Of a DNA stretch of 41,546 bases, positions 1-8,068 are shown in pieces. How positions within the stretch are numbered: the first letter of the stretch is position 1; the number at the start of each line of letters is the position of its first letter. A model generated the notes under the pieces. That model worked only from the letters and a program-made list of their open reading frames with translations, was not told where the DNA came from and searched no databases. This stretch comes from DAOVFN01 sp964484305 (GTDB taxonomy: Archaea > Aenigmatarchaeota > Aenigmatarchaeia > QMZP01). Made by a program: the position numbers and the translations under genes. The stretch is taken from NCBI GenBank assembly GCA_964484305.1, contig CAZAEI010000008.1:1-41546 (forward strand), in the 5' to 3' direction.

Positions 1-574
1 ACTCAGGGAGAGGATGATAGATAAAAAGAAGCTAATCTTTCCCAGAAAATCTAAAACAGCCGCTTCCTCCCTTCTGAATATGTAGTAGGTTATCAGAAAG
101 ACCACAATAGTGGTTAATGAGGGTATTAAGGCTGACAGGATTAATATGCCTGAGCAGTTCTCACCGAAAACAGAGAATAGCATTAATAGAATGAAGGAAT
201 AGCCCTTTGGATGCATTAAATCAACATGCCCCCTCAACATCCCGTCTGCTGAGAAGGCATACTCCCACAGCATTCTGTCGTGGGAGGCACAATATCCTGA
301 ACTTAGGTATAGATAAAAGACCACTACCAAGATAAGAAGCAACATAATCCATGACGTCCTGCTTACCTTTCTGAATGGCCATGAGACTTCCTTAAGGTTT
401 GCGAAAAGAAGAATCCCGAAAACAGAGAAGGTAATTAATAGAGAATAAAATGTATAATGGGGTGTTATAATATGCAATGTGAGATGTCAAGGGTATGTAT
501 GACAGGAGCAGGATAGATAAAGCAAATGAAAGAACCAGGGCTTTCTCATGGACTATGTGTTCAGTTACATTCAC
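1..574 (-). CDS. Polytopic membrane protein, partial, apparently frameshifted
   Basis: The gene runs off the left edge. A GTG at 574 follows a GGTGATG ribosome site and opens about 35 codons containing one hydrophobic helix (ALVLSFALSILLLSYIPL). That frame then stops, but a second minus-strand frame continues from the same point to base 1 with no stop. It contains several more hydrophobic stretches (for example FYSLLITFSVFGILLFANL and SWIMLLLILVVVFYLYL). The frames join smoothly if one base is added to the four-G run at 459-462, giving ...YYNTPHYTFYSLL. Loop residues such as SHDRMLWEYAFSADG followed by a HPKGY stretch resemble membrane glycosyltransferases of the dolichyl-phosphate-mannose/GT39-like type, but I cannot confirm the family. 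The region is AT-rich compared with neighbouring core genes. Confidence 0.55.
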
Positions 575-620
575 CAGAACATCACCAGAGTTCTCTAAGG
601 TAAGTAACTCTTAATCTGTA

Positions 621-633
621 GAAAATAAAAACA
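621..633 (-). terminator. T-rich terminator after porB
   Basis: Directly after the porB stop the minus-strand transcript reads TGTTTTTATTTTC. Such T-runs are typical archaeal intrinsic terminators. No stem is needed or seen. Confidence 0.45.
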
Positions 634-3165
634 TCAGTACTCCTGAGCCTCCCAGTATTTGCCCTGGAGGAGGAGCTTCCATTGACTGTCTATGAATCCT
701 TGGATGTCCCTGACAACCCTGTCAGAGATTCCCCTGAACCTTCTCTGGGCCTTGAGGTATTCCCTCACAGGGAGGAGCTTAGCTGGTTTGTAGTTCAGGG
801 TGAATTTGCCGCGCTCAATCTCGTAGAGGGGCCAGGCCCCTGTCCTGATAGCGAGGTCGCCAACCTCGATGGTCTTGGAAGAATCAAATCCCCATCCAGT
901 GGGACATGGGGCAAGGAGGTCTATGAACTTGGGCCCGGGAATCGAGGCCGCCTTCTGGAGCTTCCTCATGTAATCCAGGGCATCGGAGACACAGGCCTGG
1001 GCAACATAGGGGGCCCCGTGTGCCGCTATTATCTTGGCCATGGGCTTCCTCATGAGGATGTTGGCAGAGCCGGCCCTGCTCAGGGGGGTCGTAGTGGTGT
1101 AGGCCCCGTAGGGGGTTGCCGAACTCATCTGAACCCCTGTATTGGAGAAGGAGTGATTGTTGTAGCAGTTTGATATAACAAAATGCCCTTCAGGAACAAA
1201 ATTGTGGGTTCCCTTGACTGTGATATCATAAACGTATTTGTGCTTTGACTCTATTTTCTCAATATTCTTAACAGGATCGATATGAAATTCGTCACTTATG
1301 GCTTTTTTTAAGATGTTCGAATATATTCCATGCTTTTCCAGTTTTGAAAGCAATCTCTTGGTTTTTGTCTTTGATATTCCACACCCACAGTTTGCAATAT
1401 TAAAAAGGTTGGTATCAATACTCTTAACAGGTATTCCGTTTGCCTGACACAACCCCTTAAGTATCTTACCAGTTATCATTGGAGCAAGCGAGAAGTGTTT
1501 CCCTTTCTCTTCTAGATCATCCATTATAATAGACATTTTATTCATTCTGTGTTTCTTTTTAGGATGACAGCTTCCCACAAGCCTAATGAATCTTTGTACA
1601 TCAAGCCTGGAGGAAATATGAATATCATATCTGTTTTTTCTTTTGATTAAAGAAGATGCAATTCCAATCCTTTGTAGGAGTAGCTTATATCTTTTGGCAA
1701 GAGTTTCTTTAACAGTAGTGATTATCAATAGAGGAATAGTCGTGTTATTCACTTTGCTCAGAGCAGCACATCCGTCTCCATCAAATACCCCTCTCATATA
1801 GTTTGATATATGATCTTCTTTGAATCTGACTACCCCGCAAGGATCTTCCTTTATGTTCAGATATGATGCTATTTCATGAAGAATGGGATTAGAAACATGA
1901 ACATGATATACATTATCAATCTTTATCTCTGTTACATTATTTTCTGGGAATAGTTCCTTGTATATCCTCTTGAATTTTTCAATAAGTCTTTTCTCCGTGT
2001 TTGTAAAGGCTATTCCATACCTCTTTTTGATATAACCATCTGATGCAATAAGACCGAGGAGATAGAAATGTTTATTAGATATCTCTTTTTGTTCAATCCT
2101 TGTGCATGCTGCTCCTTTCGTATTGAATTTATCAATTGAAGCAAACTCTTCTCTATTAACTAATCCGTATTCCATTAGTTTTCTTAGAATTCCAAGTGGC
2201 ACAGGTAAAGCATATTTAATTATTCTGTGTTCAGGGATTGATAGTTCTTTGCAACCATTTCTGACTGAACCAAAGCTGTCCCTAATTCTCTCTTTGATGG
2301 TTTCTTTAAATTCGCGGGGAAGTATTGCATTTATATCATCGGAAATAAAACCAATAATGTCAGTGCATATATCGTTGTTAATGTTTATTCTTCTCGGGCT
2401 TATTAACCGATCTTCTTCATTTAATTCATCTGCTCTTCTCCAAACAAAACCCCCAAGAGAATCAACAAGAACATTATGTTCAGGTGTAAGTGATAATGTT
2501 GAACCAGATCTGGTAGTTATCTTTATGAGGTGGGCTGGCGACTCAATTCTTTGTGCAGCCACAATATTGCTGGGTTTAAAGATGTTTCCGTTCCATGATA
2601 TAACAGAACCATTGACAGGAACGGAGACTAGAGATTCATTTATTTTGTTTTTTATATTTAGTAACTGATTGTTCGATTCTATGGTATGTGTATTATCAAA
2701 GTCTTTTATTTCTTTTTCAATATACTCTCCTATCTTAACGACTTCACCATTTCCTAGAATTATCTCTTCATTTCTTGGGAGGCAGACAAAGATAAAATCG
2801 TCCCGCCTTGCCACTGCCCCTGAAAGGGCCTGGAACCCTATGTCATAGGTTGCCCCGTCACCTGCAAAGCACAGGATGTTCACACCCCTGTTCCTTCCCA
2901 ACTGCTCAAGAGCAGCCCTTATGCCTGTTGCAACTGCTGCAGCGTTCTCAATTGCCACATGGAGCCAGGGGACCCTCGTGGGCATGTGCGGAAAGGTAGT
3001 GAAAAGGGTCATGCAGCCCGAGGCGTTTATTACTATGGTGCGCCTTCCCAAGGCCTTGAGGGCGAGCTTGAGTCCCAGGGCGGCCGGGCACCCTGAACAG
3101 AGTGGTGCCCCGCCTGCAACAAGCTCCTCTATCGGAACATCCATTATGGTCTTTATGGCTTTCAT
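634..3165 (-). CDS. porB: Pyruvate:ferredoxin oxidoreductase beta subunit with an in-frame intein
   Basis: The mature protein (about 304 residues after splicing) is the thiamine-diphosphate-binding subunit that oxidatively decarboxylates pyruvate to acetyl-CoA and passes electrons to ferredoxin in the cytoplasm. Exteins are residues 1-127 and 667-843. They show the iron-sulfur ligands CSGC (23, 26), C51 and C754 (LAPCPTGW) and the TPP motif GDG (102-104)...CYNN. A 539-residue intein is inserted inside the TPP motif just before CYNN, so unspliced protein cannot bind TPP. The extein join reads FIFV-CYNNHSFSNTG, matching PorB. The start has an AAGGAG ribosome site. It lies 21 bases after the coiled-coil gene and is probably co-transcribed with it. 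Genes for the alpha and gamma subunits are not in the window; porD lies about 5 kb away. Confidence 0.95.
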   Translation of the reverse strand: MKAIKTIMDVPIEELVAGGAPLCSGCPAALGLKLALKALGRRTIVINASGCMTLFTTFPHMPTRVPWLHVAIENAAAVATGIRAALEQLGRNRGVNILCFAGDGATYDIGFQALSGAVARRDDFIFVCLPRNEEIILGNGEVVKIGEYIEKEIKDFDNTHTIESNNQLLNIKNKINESLVSVPVNGSVISWNGNIFKPSNIVAAQRIESPAHLIKITTRSGSTLSLTPEHNVLVDSLGGFVWRRADELNEEDRLISPRRININNDICTDIIGFISDDINAILPREFKETIKERIRDSFGSVRNGCKELSIPEHRIIKYALPVPLGILRKLMEYGLVNREEFASIDKFNTKGAACTRIEQKEISNKHFYLLGLIASDGYIKKRYGIAFTNTEKRLIEKFKRIYKELFPENNVTEIKIDNVYHVHVSNPILHEIASYLNIKEDPCGVVRFKEDHISNYMRGVFDGDGCAALSKVNNTTIPLLIITTVKETLAKRYKLLLQRIGIASSLIKRKNRYDIHISSRLDVQRFIRLVGSCHPKKKHRMNKMSIIMDDLEEKGKHFSLAPMITGKILKGLCQANGIPVKSIDTNLFNIANCGCGISKTKTKRLLSKLEKHGIYSNILKKAISDEFHIDPVKNIEKIESKHKYVYDITVKGTHNFVPEGHFVISNCYNNHSFSNTGVQMSSATPYGAYTTTTPLSRAGSANILMRKPMAKIIAAHGAPYVAQACVSDALDYMRKLQKAASIPGPKFIDLLAPCPTGWGFDSSKTIEVGDLAIRTGAWPLYEIERGKFTLNYKPAKLLPVREYLKAQRRFRGISDRVVRDIQGFIDSQWKLLLQGKYWEAQEY
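1168..2784 (-). other. Intein with LAGLIDADG homing endonuclease, in porB
   Basis: This intein covers residues 128-666 of the precursor. It begins with Cys128. It has a block B TPEH motif (residues 227-230), two LAGLIDADG-type helices (LLGLIASDGYI near 369-379 and MRGVFDGDG near 457-465) and a C-terminal block ending FVISN before Cys+1. The penultimate residue is Ser, where most inteins have His. Both endonuclease acidic motifs look intact. The DNA is strikingly AT-rich compared with the GC-rich exteins, which suggests recent gain by homing. Confidence 0.93.
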
Positions 3166-3186
3166 GGTGGCTCCTTAAGGGCCGTG

Positions 3187-4407
3187 CTACTCTATAATAA
3201 GCGCAGAGGAGGCCCTGAGGTTGTTGACCTTGTTCTCAACCTCCCTTATCATCTCCACTATTGGCTCCACATCAAACTTGTCGAGGTGCTGCTCGATATA
3301 CTGGCTCTTCTGCTTGAGGGACTCCATGTCCCTCCTTATGTTGGAGATGTCAAGGCCATCGACACGCTCCTTGGCCTGGGTGGCCTCTCCCATCTTCTCC
3401 TTGAGCGTCTTTACCTCAACATTAAAACTCTCCGCCAGGTCATCTGTCCTCTTCTCAGACTCCCTTATGCTGCTGTTCATCTTCTCAAACTGGCTGTATA
3501 TCTCCTGGGTGAGGCCCTGAAAGTCTGTCTTTTCTGTCCTCGCCCCAAGGGACCTGAGCTCTGACTTCATGTCATCGAGGTTCTTGAGGTGCTGCTTGAT
3601 ATCACCTATCTCTCTGGATATCTGGGAAAGCTCCTGGCCCTGCCTGGCAACATCCAGCTTTATGTTGTTTATCTCCTTGAAGCTGCTCTCTATCTTCCTT
3701 GCCATATCCGGGTCACCTGCGGGGACCTTGACTGTCTTGATTACGGGGACCTCCTTGATGACGGGGACCTTGACCTCCCTGATTACGGGGACCTTTTTTA
3801 TTACAGTAACCTTCTTGATGACAGGGACCTCCTTTATTTTCTCCTTGATTACGGGGACCTTGACTGTCTTGATTACGGGGACCTCCTTGATGACGGGGAC
3901 CTTGACCTCCCTGATTTTCTCCTTGATGACGGGGACCTCCTTTATCGTTTCCCTGATGATATGGACATCCCTGATTCTCCCCCTGGCTGCCGGGGGTTTG
4001 GCTTTCCCCCTGGCCACGGCCCTGGTCTTCACGCCCCTGAGTGTTTTGAGCTTCGTAATAAGCGGTGGCATGAAGGGTTCCTCACCTTTCCTCCCGGCGG
4101 GCTTGCCTGCTGGTTCGGGGATGCCGGGTCCCTTGTCTCCCCTTCCAAGGATGCTCCTTTTTATGGAATCAAGGCCCGGGCCCTCCTTCCCCCTCAGCGG
4201 CATGGGTGGCGGGGGCATGGGGGGAAGTGCCTCTCCAATCAGCCTGTCCTTCTCATTGGATATCTTCTCGAGCTCGGTGTTGCTGGCGCCAAAGGCCTTG
4301 TCAAAGTCCTTCTTGGATATCTTCTTATCCCTGAACTGCCTTCTGAGGCGGCTCATGCTGCCCCTTATCTCCCTCTCCTTCTTGTTCAAATCAGAAAGCC
4401 TGGCCAT
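3187..4407 (-). CDS. Coiled-coil protein with VPVIKE/K repeats
   Basis: Not a family I recognise. Of 406 residues, 1-60 are charged and helical. Residues 60-145 are rich in Pro, Gly and Lys (for example LPPMPPPPMPLRGKEG). Residues about 157-229 are short repeats of the type VPVIKE/VKVPVIK. Residues about 235-400 are a long heptad-like coiled coil (KLDVARQGQELSQISREIGD and onward). No signal peptide or TM helix is seen, so it is probably cytoplasmic and structural. A T-run/TATA-like element (TTTTTTAAG) lies about 27 bases upstream, and porB follows 21 bases downstream. The positively charged, proline-spaced repeat region could bind nucleic acid or act as an extended spacer; both are guesses. 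Confidence 0.8.
   Translation of the reverse strand: MARLSDLNKKEREIRGSMSRLRRQFRDKKISKKDFDKAFGASNTELEKISNEKDRLIGEALPPMPPPPMPLRGKEGPGLDSIKRSILGRGDKGPGIPEPAGKPAGRKGEEPFMPPLITKLKTLRGVKTRAVARGKAKPPAARGRIRDVHIIRETIKEVPVIKEKIREVKVPVIKEVPVIKTVKVPVIKEKIKEVPVIKKVTVIKKVPVIREVKVPVIKEVPVIKTVKVPAGDPDMARKIESSFKEINNIKLDVARQGQELSQISREIGDIKQHLKNLDDMKSELRSLGARTEKTDFQGLTQEIYSQFEKMNSSIRESEKRTDDLAESFNVEVKTLKEKMGEATQAKERVDGLDISNIRRDMESLKQKSQYIEQHLDKFDVEPIVEMIREVENKVNNLRASSALIIE
3721..3916 (-). repeat. Duplicated 64-base segment encoding VPVIK repeats
   Basis: Bases 3721-3784 and 3853-3916 are identical over 64 bases, offset by 132 bases (44 codons). Degenerate copies of the shorter unit lie between them. The reading frame is kept, so this is internal expansion of the coding repeat. 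Confidence 0.9.
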
Positions 4408-4440
4408 TACTTAATATATGCCTCAGGGGGCTTAAAAAAC

Positions 4441-4848
4441 TTAGAATTCTCTTTCTCTCAATTCTTCAGGATAGTTTCTGAGTTCATAACTCCTATAAAA
4501 CGTTTGAAAACCCAATTCACCCATTATAGAAAAATCAGAGCCGTCTTGATTACACATCAATATCACATACTTTTCATGTCCCAATGTGACTTTTTTAAGA
4601 ACTTCGGGGGGGATTTTAATTCCTCCTCTGTCTGTTATTTCTGAGCTGTATCCTGCAGGTTCATCACCTTGCTTAACGCCTTCCGCTATTACATATCTGT
4701 ATGTTAAATTACCGTTTTTTAGTCTAGCTAGCGAAAATCTGAGTTCATTGATTCCACATTCTCTGAGTCCCTCTGCAATCCTACCTAGGTATATATCCCC
4801 GTCTGGTGATATTTCACTGAGAGATCTTATATATGGAGAGGATTCCAT
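4441..4848 (-). CDS. Small protein with an AbrB-like segment
   Basis: A 135-residue protein, not assigned to a named family. Residues about 68-105 (EITDRGGIKIPPEVLKKV... followed by a beta-rich stretch) resemble the SpoVT/AbrB swapped-hairpin fold (ItdkGqIxIPxevrekl), which usually binds DNA as a dimer. The N-terminal half has no motif I know. The ATG at 4848 is preceded by GGTGG, and a TATA-like GATTTAAGCC lies about 39 bases upstream. Base composition is more AT-rich than the adjacent tfb. It lies downstream of tfb on the same strand. A regulator is plausible but unproven. Confidence 0.65.
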   Translation of the reverse strand: MESSPYIRSLSEISPDGDIYLGRIAEGLRECGINELRFSLARLKNGNLTYRYVIAEGVKQGDEPAGYSSEITDRGGIKIPPEVLKKVTLGHEKYVILMCNQDGSDFSIMGELGFQTFYRSYELRNYPEELREREF

Positions 4849-4908
4849 GAAACCACCATGGTCTAGCCAGTAACCTGTTAGGGCTTAAATCATTAGAAGG
4901 TTTGGGGG

Positions 4909-5871
4909 CTACCTGCCCTCTTCCTCATCTTCCTTGACCTTTTCCTCGACCTCTTCCTTGATGCCGAGGGTCTCGACCATCTCCTTGTAGCGGTTCCTGA
5001 TGGTCACCTCTGTGACGCCTATGGCGTCTGCAACCTCCCTCTGGGTCTTCTTCTCGCCCTCGAGAACAGCCGATATGTAGAGGGCGGCCGCTGCCACGCC
5101 TATGGGGCCCTTTCCAGAGGTCACGTCACACTTGGTTGCCTCATCCAGGACATCCACTGCCCTGACCTGGACCCTCTCGGAGAGCCCGAGCAGGCTTCCG
5201 AACCTGGGCACGTAGTCCTGGGCCTTTGCAGGAAGAATCCTTATCCCGAGCTTCCTGGAGATGTAGCGGTAGGTCTTGCCTATGTCTCTCCTGTTTATCC
5301 CGGATGCCTTGGATATCTCGTCCAGGGTCCTGGGTGCCCCCTCCTCCCTGCAGGTTGTGTAGAGTAGGGCTGCGATTATGCTTTCAGTGGACCTCCCCCT
5401 CACCAGCCCCCTGTTCACCGCGTGCTGGTAGAGCTTTGCCACCCTTTCGTGGACAGCGCGGGAGAGGTGAAGATAGGAGATAAGCCTCTGGAGCTCTGAG
5501 AATGCAAAGGAGAGGTTCCTGTCCTTGGACTTTATGAGCCTCTTGTGCCACTTGGTGAGCCTGTAGTACTGGGCCCTCTTTCTGCTGGATACCTTGAAGA
5601 GTTCCCCACGACCCTTTCCAATCTCGGTGGTGATGCCCTCGTCGTGCTTTGTCGGTGTCAGGGCGGCCCCTGTCCTCACCCTCTTGGACCTCTGGTCCTC
5701 GTCAAAGGCGCGCCACTCCTGGCTGAAGTCTATCATGGATTCCTTGAGAACAGCACCGCAGTTTTCACAGACAGACTCCCCCCTTGTGTGGTCATACCTG
5801 ATATGGGTGGAGCCACACTCCGGGCATTTCGGGATGCCCTTCTTCTCCCGGCGGCCGTCTTCCTCGAGCAT
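4909..5871 (-). CDS. tfb: Transcription initiation factor IIB (TFB)
   Basis: TFB bridges TBP at the TATA box and RNA polymerase. The 320-residue protein has an N-terminal zinc ribbon (C16, C19, C35, C38) and a B-finger/linker region (FSQEWRAFDEDQRSKRVRTG, then PTKHDEGITTEIG). Two cyclin-like repeats span about 125-310, the second ending in the helix-turn-helix TQREVADAIGVTEVTIRNRY. The C-terminus is an acidic tail. Length is normal for the family. The ATG follows GGTGAT, and the gene has its own TATA box about 50 bases upstream. Confidence 0.97.
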   Translation of the reverse strand: MLEEDGRREKKGIPKCPECGSTHIRYDHTRGESVCENCGAVLKESMIDFSQEWRAFDEDQRSKRVRTGAALTPTKHDEGITTEIGKGRGELFKVSSRKRAQYYRLTKWHKRLIKSKDRNLSFAFSELQRLISYLHLSRAVHERVAKLYQHAVNRGLVRGRSTESIIAALLYTTCREEGAPRTLDEISKASGINRRDIGKTYRYISRKLGIRILPAKAQDYVPRFGSLLGLSERVQVRAVDVLDEATKCDVTSGKGPIGVAAAALYISAVLEGEKKTQREVADAIGVTEVTIRNRYKEMVETLGIKEEVEEKVKEDEEEGR

Positions 5872-5918
5872 AAATCACCAATTGTTACCATCTTTCAGTG
5901 ACACCCAAAAAGGGCAAT

Positions 5919-5929
5919 AATATATATAC
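5919..5929 (-). promoter_or_regulatory. TATA box of tfb
   Basis: The minus strand reads TGTATATATATTAT. A start of transcription about 25 bases downstream gives a leader of about 25 nt carrying the GGTGAT ribosome site. Confidence 0.6.
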
Positions 5930-6056
5930 ACCATTAACCCTTTATAAAGATTTCGGTGGCTGGATGTATCCTTTAGAGTTACTATTGCAGGGTGGCTAAT
6001 TAACCAAGAAATTGCATAGCTTCCTTATAAAGGTAACCCAAAGGCTTATAAACCCG

Positions 6057-7613
6057 TCAGGCAAAGTCACCGAGGCCGGTGTCTCCCATTCTCATGCCAT
6101 AGAGGGCCTTCTTCATGCTCCTCTCCTTGTGGTGGGCAGTCCAGTAGTAGGCCTCGTCCCTTGTTCCCCTGGTTATGAGGAATATCACCTTACCTGTAAC
6201 CTGCCGGCCCACACGGCCGCGGCGCTGTATCGAGCGGATGCCCGAGGGAACGGGCTCATAGAACACGGCGAGGTCCATGGCAGGGATGTCCAGGCCCTCC
6301 TCACCGATTGAGGTGGCTACGAGTACATTGTGGAGACCCCTGGAGAATTCCCCCAGCCGCCTGGCCTGCTCCTTCTGGGTCATGCCCTCCCGCTGCCCGA
6401 CAAACTCAACAGGCCTGGCGCCCTGGACCTGTTCAAGGGATGAAACAATCTCCCTGACGGACTCCCTGTAGTTGGCAAAGACTATTATCCTGCTCCCGGG
6501 GCTCTCCCTGAACCGCTGGCTGACAATGGCCAGGAGCCTTGCCACCTTGGGGTGCCTGGCGCCCTCCCCATGAAGTTCATGGGTAAGGAACATGGCATCG
6601 GATATCTCCCTGTTGTTTGTCAGGGCCTTGTCTGCCTTGCTCATGCCTGTCCTGACCCTCTTCCAGTAAGCCTCCAGAACCCCGATGCCTTGGGTCTCGA
6701 GTAGGGTAAGGGCGTGCTCGAGCTTGATGGCCTGGCTGGCCAGGAACATCCCGATAAAGGCCTTCTTGCCTGTGCCCTGGGTGTGGCCCTGCTTTATCCC
6801 CACAGCGAGCCTGCCCTGGAGCTCAAGGAGCTGCTTCCTTGAGACATATCTGCCCCCAAGGTATCCCATCTTCCTGAGGCTACCAACCTTCTGGTTGAAT
6901 ACCCCTGTTATCAGGCTGCCTATCTTCCTGAACCTCTCCGGGAGATCCACATGAATCCATCTCGTCTCCCTGTCCATGACATAGGGAGAGACATCCTGCT
7001 CCTCCTCTGTCCTTATCTCCACTGCCTCGAGGCCGGTGTTCTTCATGACCTCCCTTATCTTGGCGAGGTCGCTGCCCGGGGACGCGGTGAGGCCCAGGAT
7101 TCGCTGGTTGCGCGCCTGCTCCATATATTTCCTGGCCACATAGGGGTATGCATACAGGCCCACTGAGTGGTGGGTCTCGTCTATGACAAGGAGGGAGAAG
7201 TTCCCGAACTCCAGGAGGTCATGACTCAAATCGTTCTTGACGGTCTGGGGTGTCGCAAAGATTATCCTGACTATCCTGTCCTGGTAGACCCTCTTCCTCT
7301 CGGGGGGCTTCATGGTCCCCATGACCACAGAAAGCTCAACGTCCTCGAGGTTTATGTATTTCATAAAGGTCCTGTAGTGCTGGTTCACCAAGGGCCTTGT
7401 GGGGGCAAGGACGATTGCCCTGGAATCCGGGAACCTCTCCAGGATGTGGGCTGCCAGGAGAACAGCTATGTTGGTCTTTCCCAGGCCCGTGGGCAGGACG
7501 CATAGGGTGTTCTTCTTGAGGGCCTTCCTGAGTATGGCTTCCTGGTATTCCCTGGCCTCCATGGTGCCTGGCTTTATCAGGCTGTGCTCGACATAGCCCC
7601 TGTCCTGGCTCAT
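6057..7613 (-). CDS. Hef/FANCM-type superfamily 2 DNA helicase, no nuclease domain
   Basis: An ATP-dependent helicase of the archaeal Hef family, which remodels stalled forks and branched DNA. The 518 residues have motif I PTGLGKT (41-47), motif II DETH (145-148), motif III LTASPG, a thumb-like insertion between the RecA lobes, and motif VI QRRGRVGR near 480. In many euryarchaea this helicase is fused to an ERCC4 nuclease. Here the protein ends just after the second RecA lobe (GDTGLGDFA), and the nuclease is a separate gene at 10321-11049. The start ATG is preceded by AT-rich DNA and divergent from the retropepsin-like gene. Confidence 0.9.
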   Translation of the reverse strand: MSQDRGYVEHSLIKPGTMEAREYQEAILRKALKKNTLCVLPTGLGKTNIAVLLAAHILERFPDSRAIVLAPTRPLVNQHYRTFMKYINLEDVELSVVMGTMKPPERKRVYQDRIVRIIFATPQTVKNDLSHDLLEFGNFSLLVIDETHHSVGLYAYPYVARKYMEQARNQRILGLTASPGSDLAKIREVMKNTGLEAVEIRTEEEQDVSPYVMDRETRWIHVDLPERFRKIGSLITGVFNQKVGSLRKMGYLGGRYVSRKQLLELQGRLAVGIKQGHTQGTGKKAFIGMFLASQAIKLEHALTLLETQGIGVLEAYWKRVRTGMSKADKALTNNREISDAMFLTHELHGEGARHPKVARLLAIVSQRFRESPGSRIIVFANYRESVREIVSSLEQVQGARPVEFVGQREGMTQKEQARRLGEFSRGLHNVLVATSIGEEGLDIPAMDLAVFYEPVPSGIRSIQRRGRVGRQVTGKVIFLITRGTRDEAYYWTAHHKERSMKKALYGMRMGDTGLGDFA

Positions 7614-7633
7614 ATTTAACTAACTGCATGACA

Positions 7634-7643
7634 ATATATAAAG
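7634..7643 (+). promoter_or_regulatory. TATA box for the retropepsin-like gene
   Basis: AATATATAAA is centred about 26 bases before the ATG at 7664, which predicts a leaderless or near-leaderless transcript that runs on into porD. Confidence 0.55.
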
Positions 7644-7663
7644 CGTGATGATGGGTGGTTTCC

Positions 7664-8068
7664 ATGCCGGGATACGAGATGTCAGGCAAGAAGCTTGTGG
7701 GGATTGTGGAGGAGGTCGAGGTTACGGGCAGGGAGAGTATCAAGACCCTGGCTGTCTTTGACAGTGGGGCCAGGATGACCTCCATAGACGTCAGGCTCGC
7801 TGCCCGGGCAAAGCTGGGTCCCATAGTAAAGACCGCCAAGATAAGCAACCCCTCCCTCAAGGGCCAGGTAAGGAGGCCTGTTGTGGAGGCCAGGATAAGG
7901 ATTCATGGCAGGATTTTTGATGCCCTGGTCAACATTCAGGACAGGGAACACATGACGTTTCCTGTAATAATAGGCAGGAATATCATATCAGGCAACTTCA
8001 TCATAGACACCAAGAAGAACCTTGATATCTTTGATAAGGAGAGGCATGCTCGAGGAAAGCAGGCTTAG
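7664..8068 (+). CDS. Retropepsin-like aspartic protease family protein
   Basis: A 134-residue single-domain protein with the retropepsin signature AVFDSGARMTSID (Asp33). A glycine-containing strand (FPVIIGRNIISGNFIID) near the C-terminus matches the second half of the fold. It resembles the PF05618-type proteins often linked to RimK; no RimK-like ATP-grasp gene is in view. I chose ATG 7664 over GTG 7655 because it sits 26 bases from the TATA box; GGTGG lies just upstream. The stop overlaps the start of porD by 23 bases, so the two are probably translated from one message. Actual protease activity is uncertain. Confidence 0.8.
   Translation: MPGYEMSGKKLVGIVEEVEVTGRESIKTLAVFDSGARMTSIDVRLAARAKLGPIVKTAKISNPSLKGQVRRPVVEARIRIHGRIFDALVNIQDREHMTFPVIIGRNIISGNFIIDTKKNLDIFDKERHARGKQA

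Noticed and set aside
3721..3916. Regular repeats in the coiled-coil gene as a CRISPR-like array
   Set aside because: Repeats are in frame, unequal in spacing and encode a peptide repeat; there are no unique spacers and no cas genes.
3569..4414. Long plus-strand open frame opposite the VPVIKE-repeat gene, rich in Thr, Leu, Ile, Ser and Gly
   Set aside because: It mirrors the repeat of the minus-strand gene. The minus frame has a promoter, coherent coiled coil and fits the porB unit.
7645..7653. GTGATGATG resembling a C box of a C/D guide RNA
   Set aside because: No matching D box or guide interval follows, and the segment is explained by the promoter-to-start region of the retropepsin-like gene.
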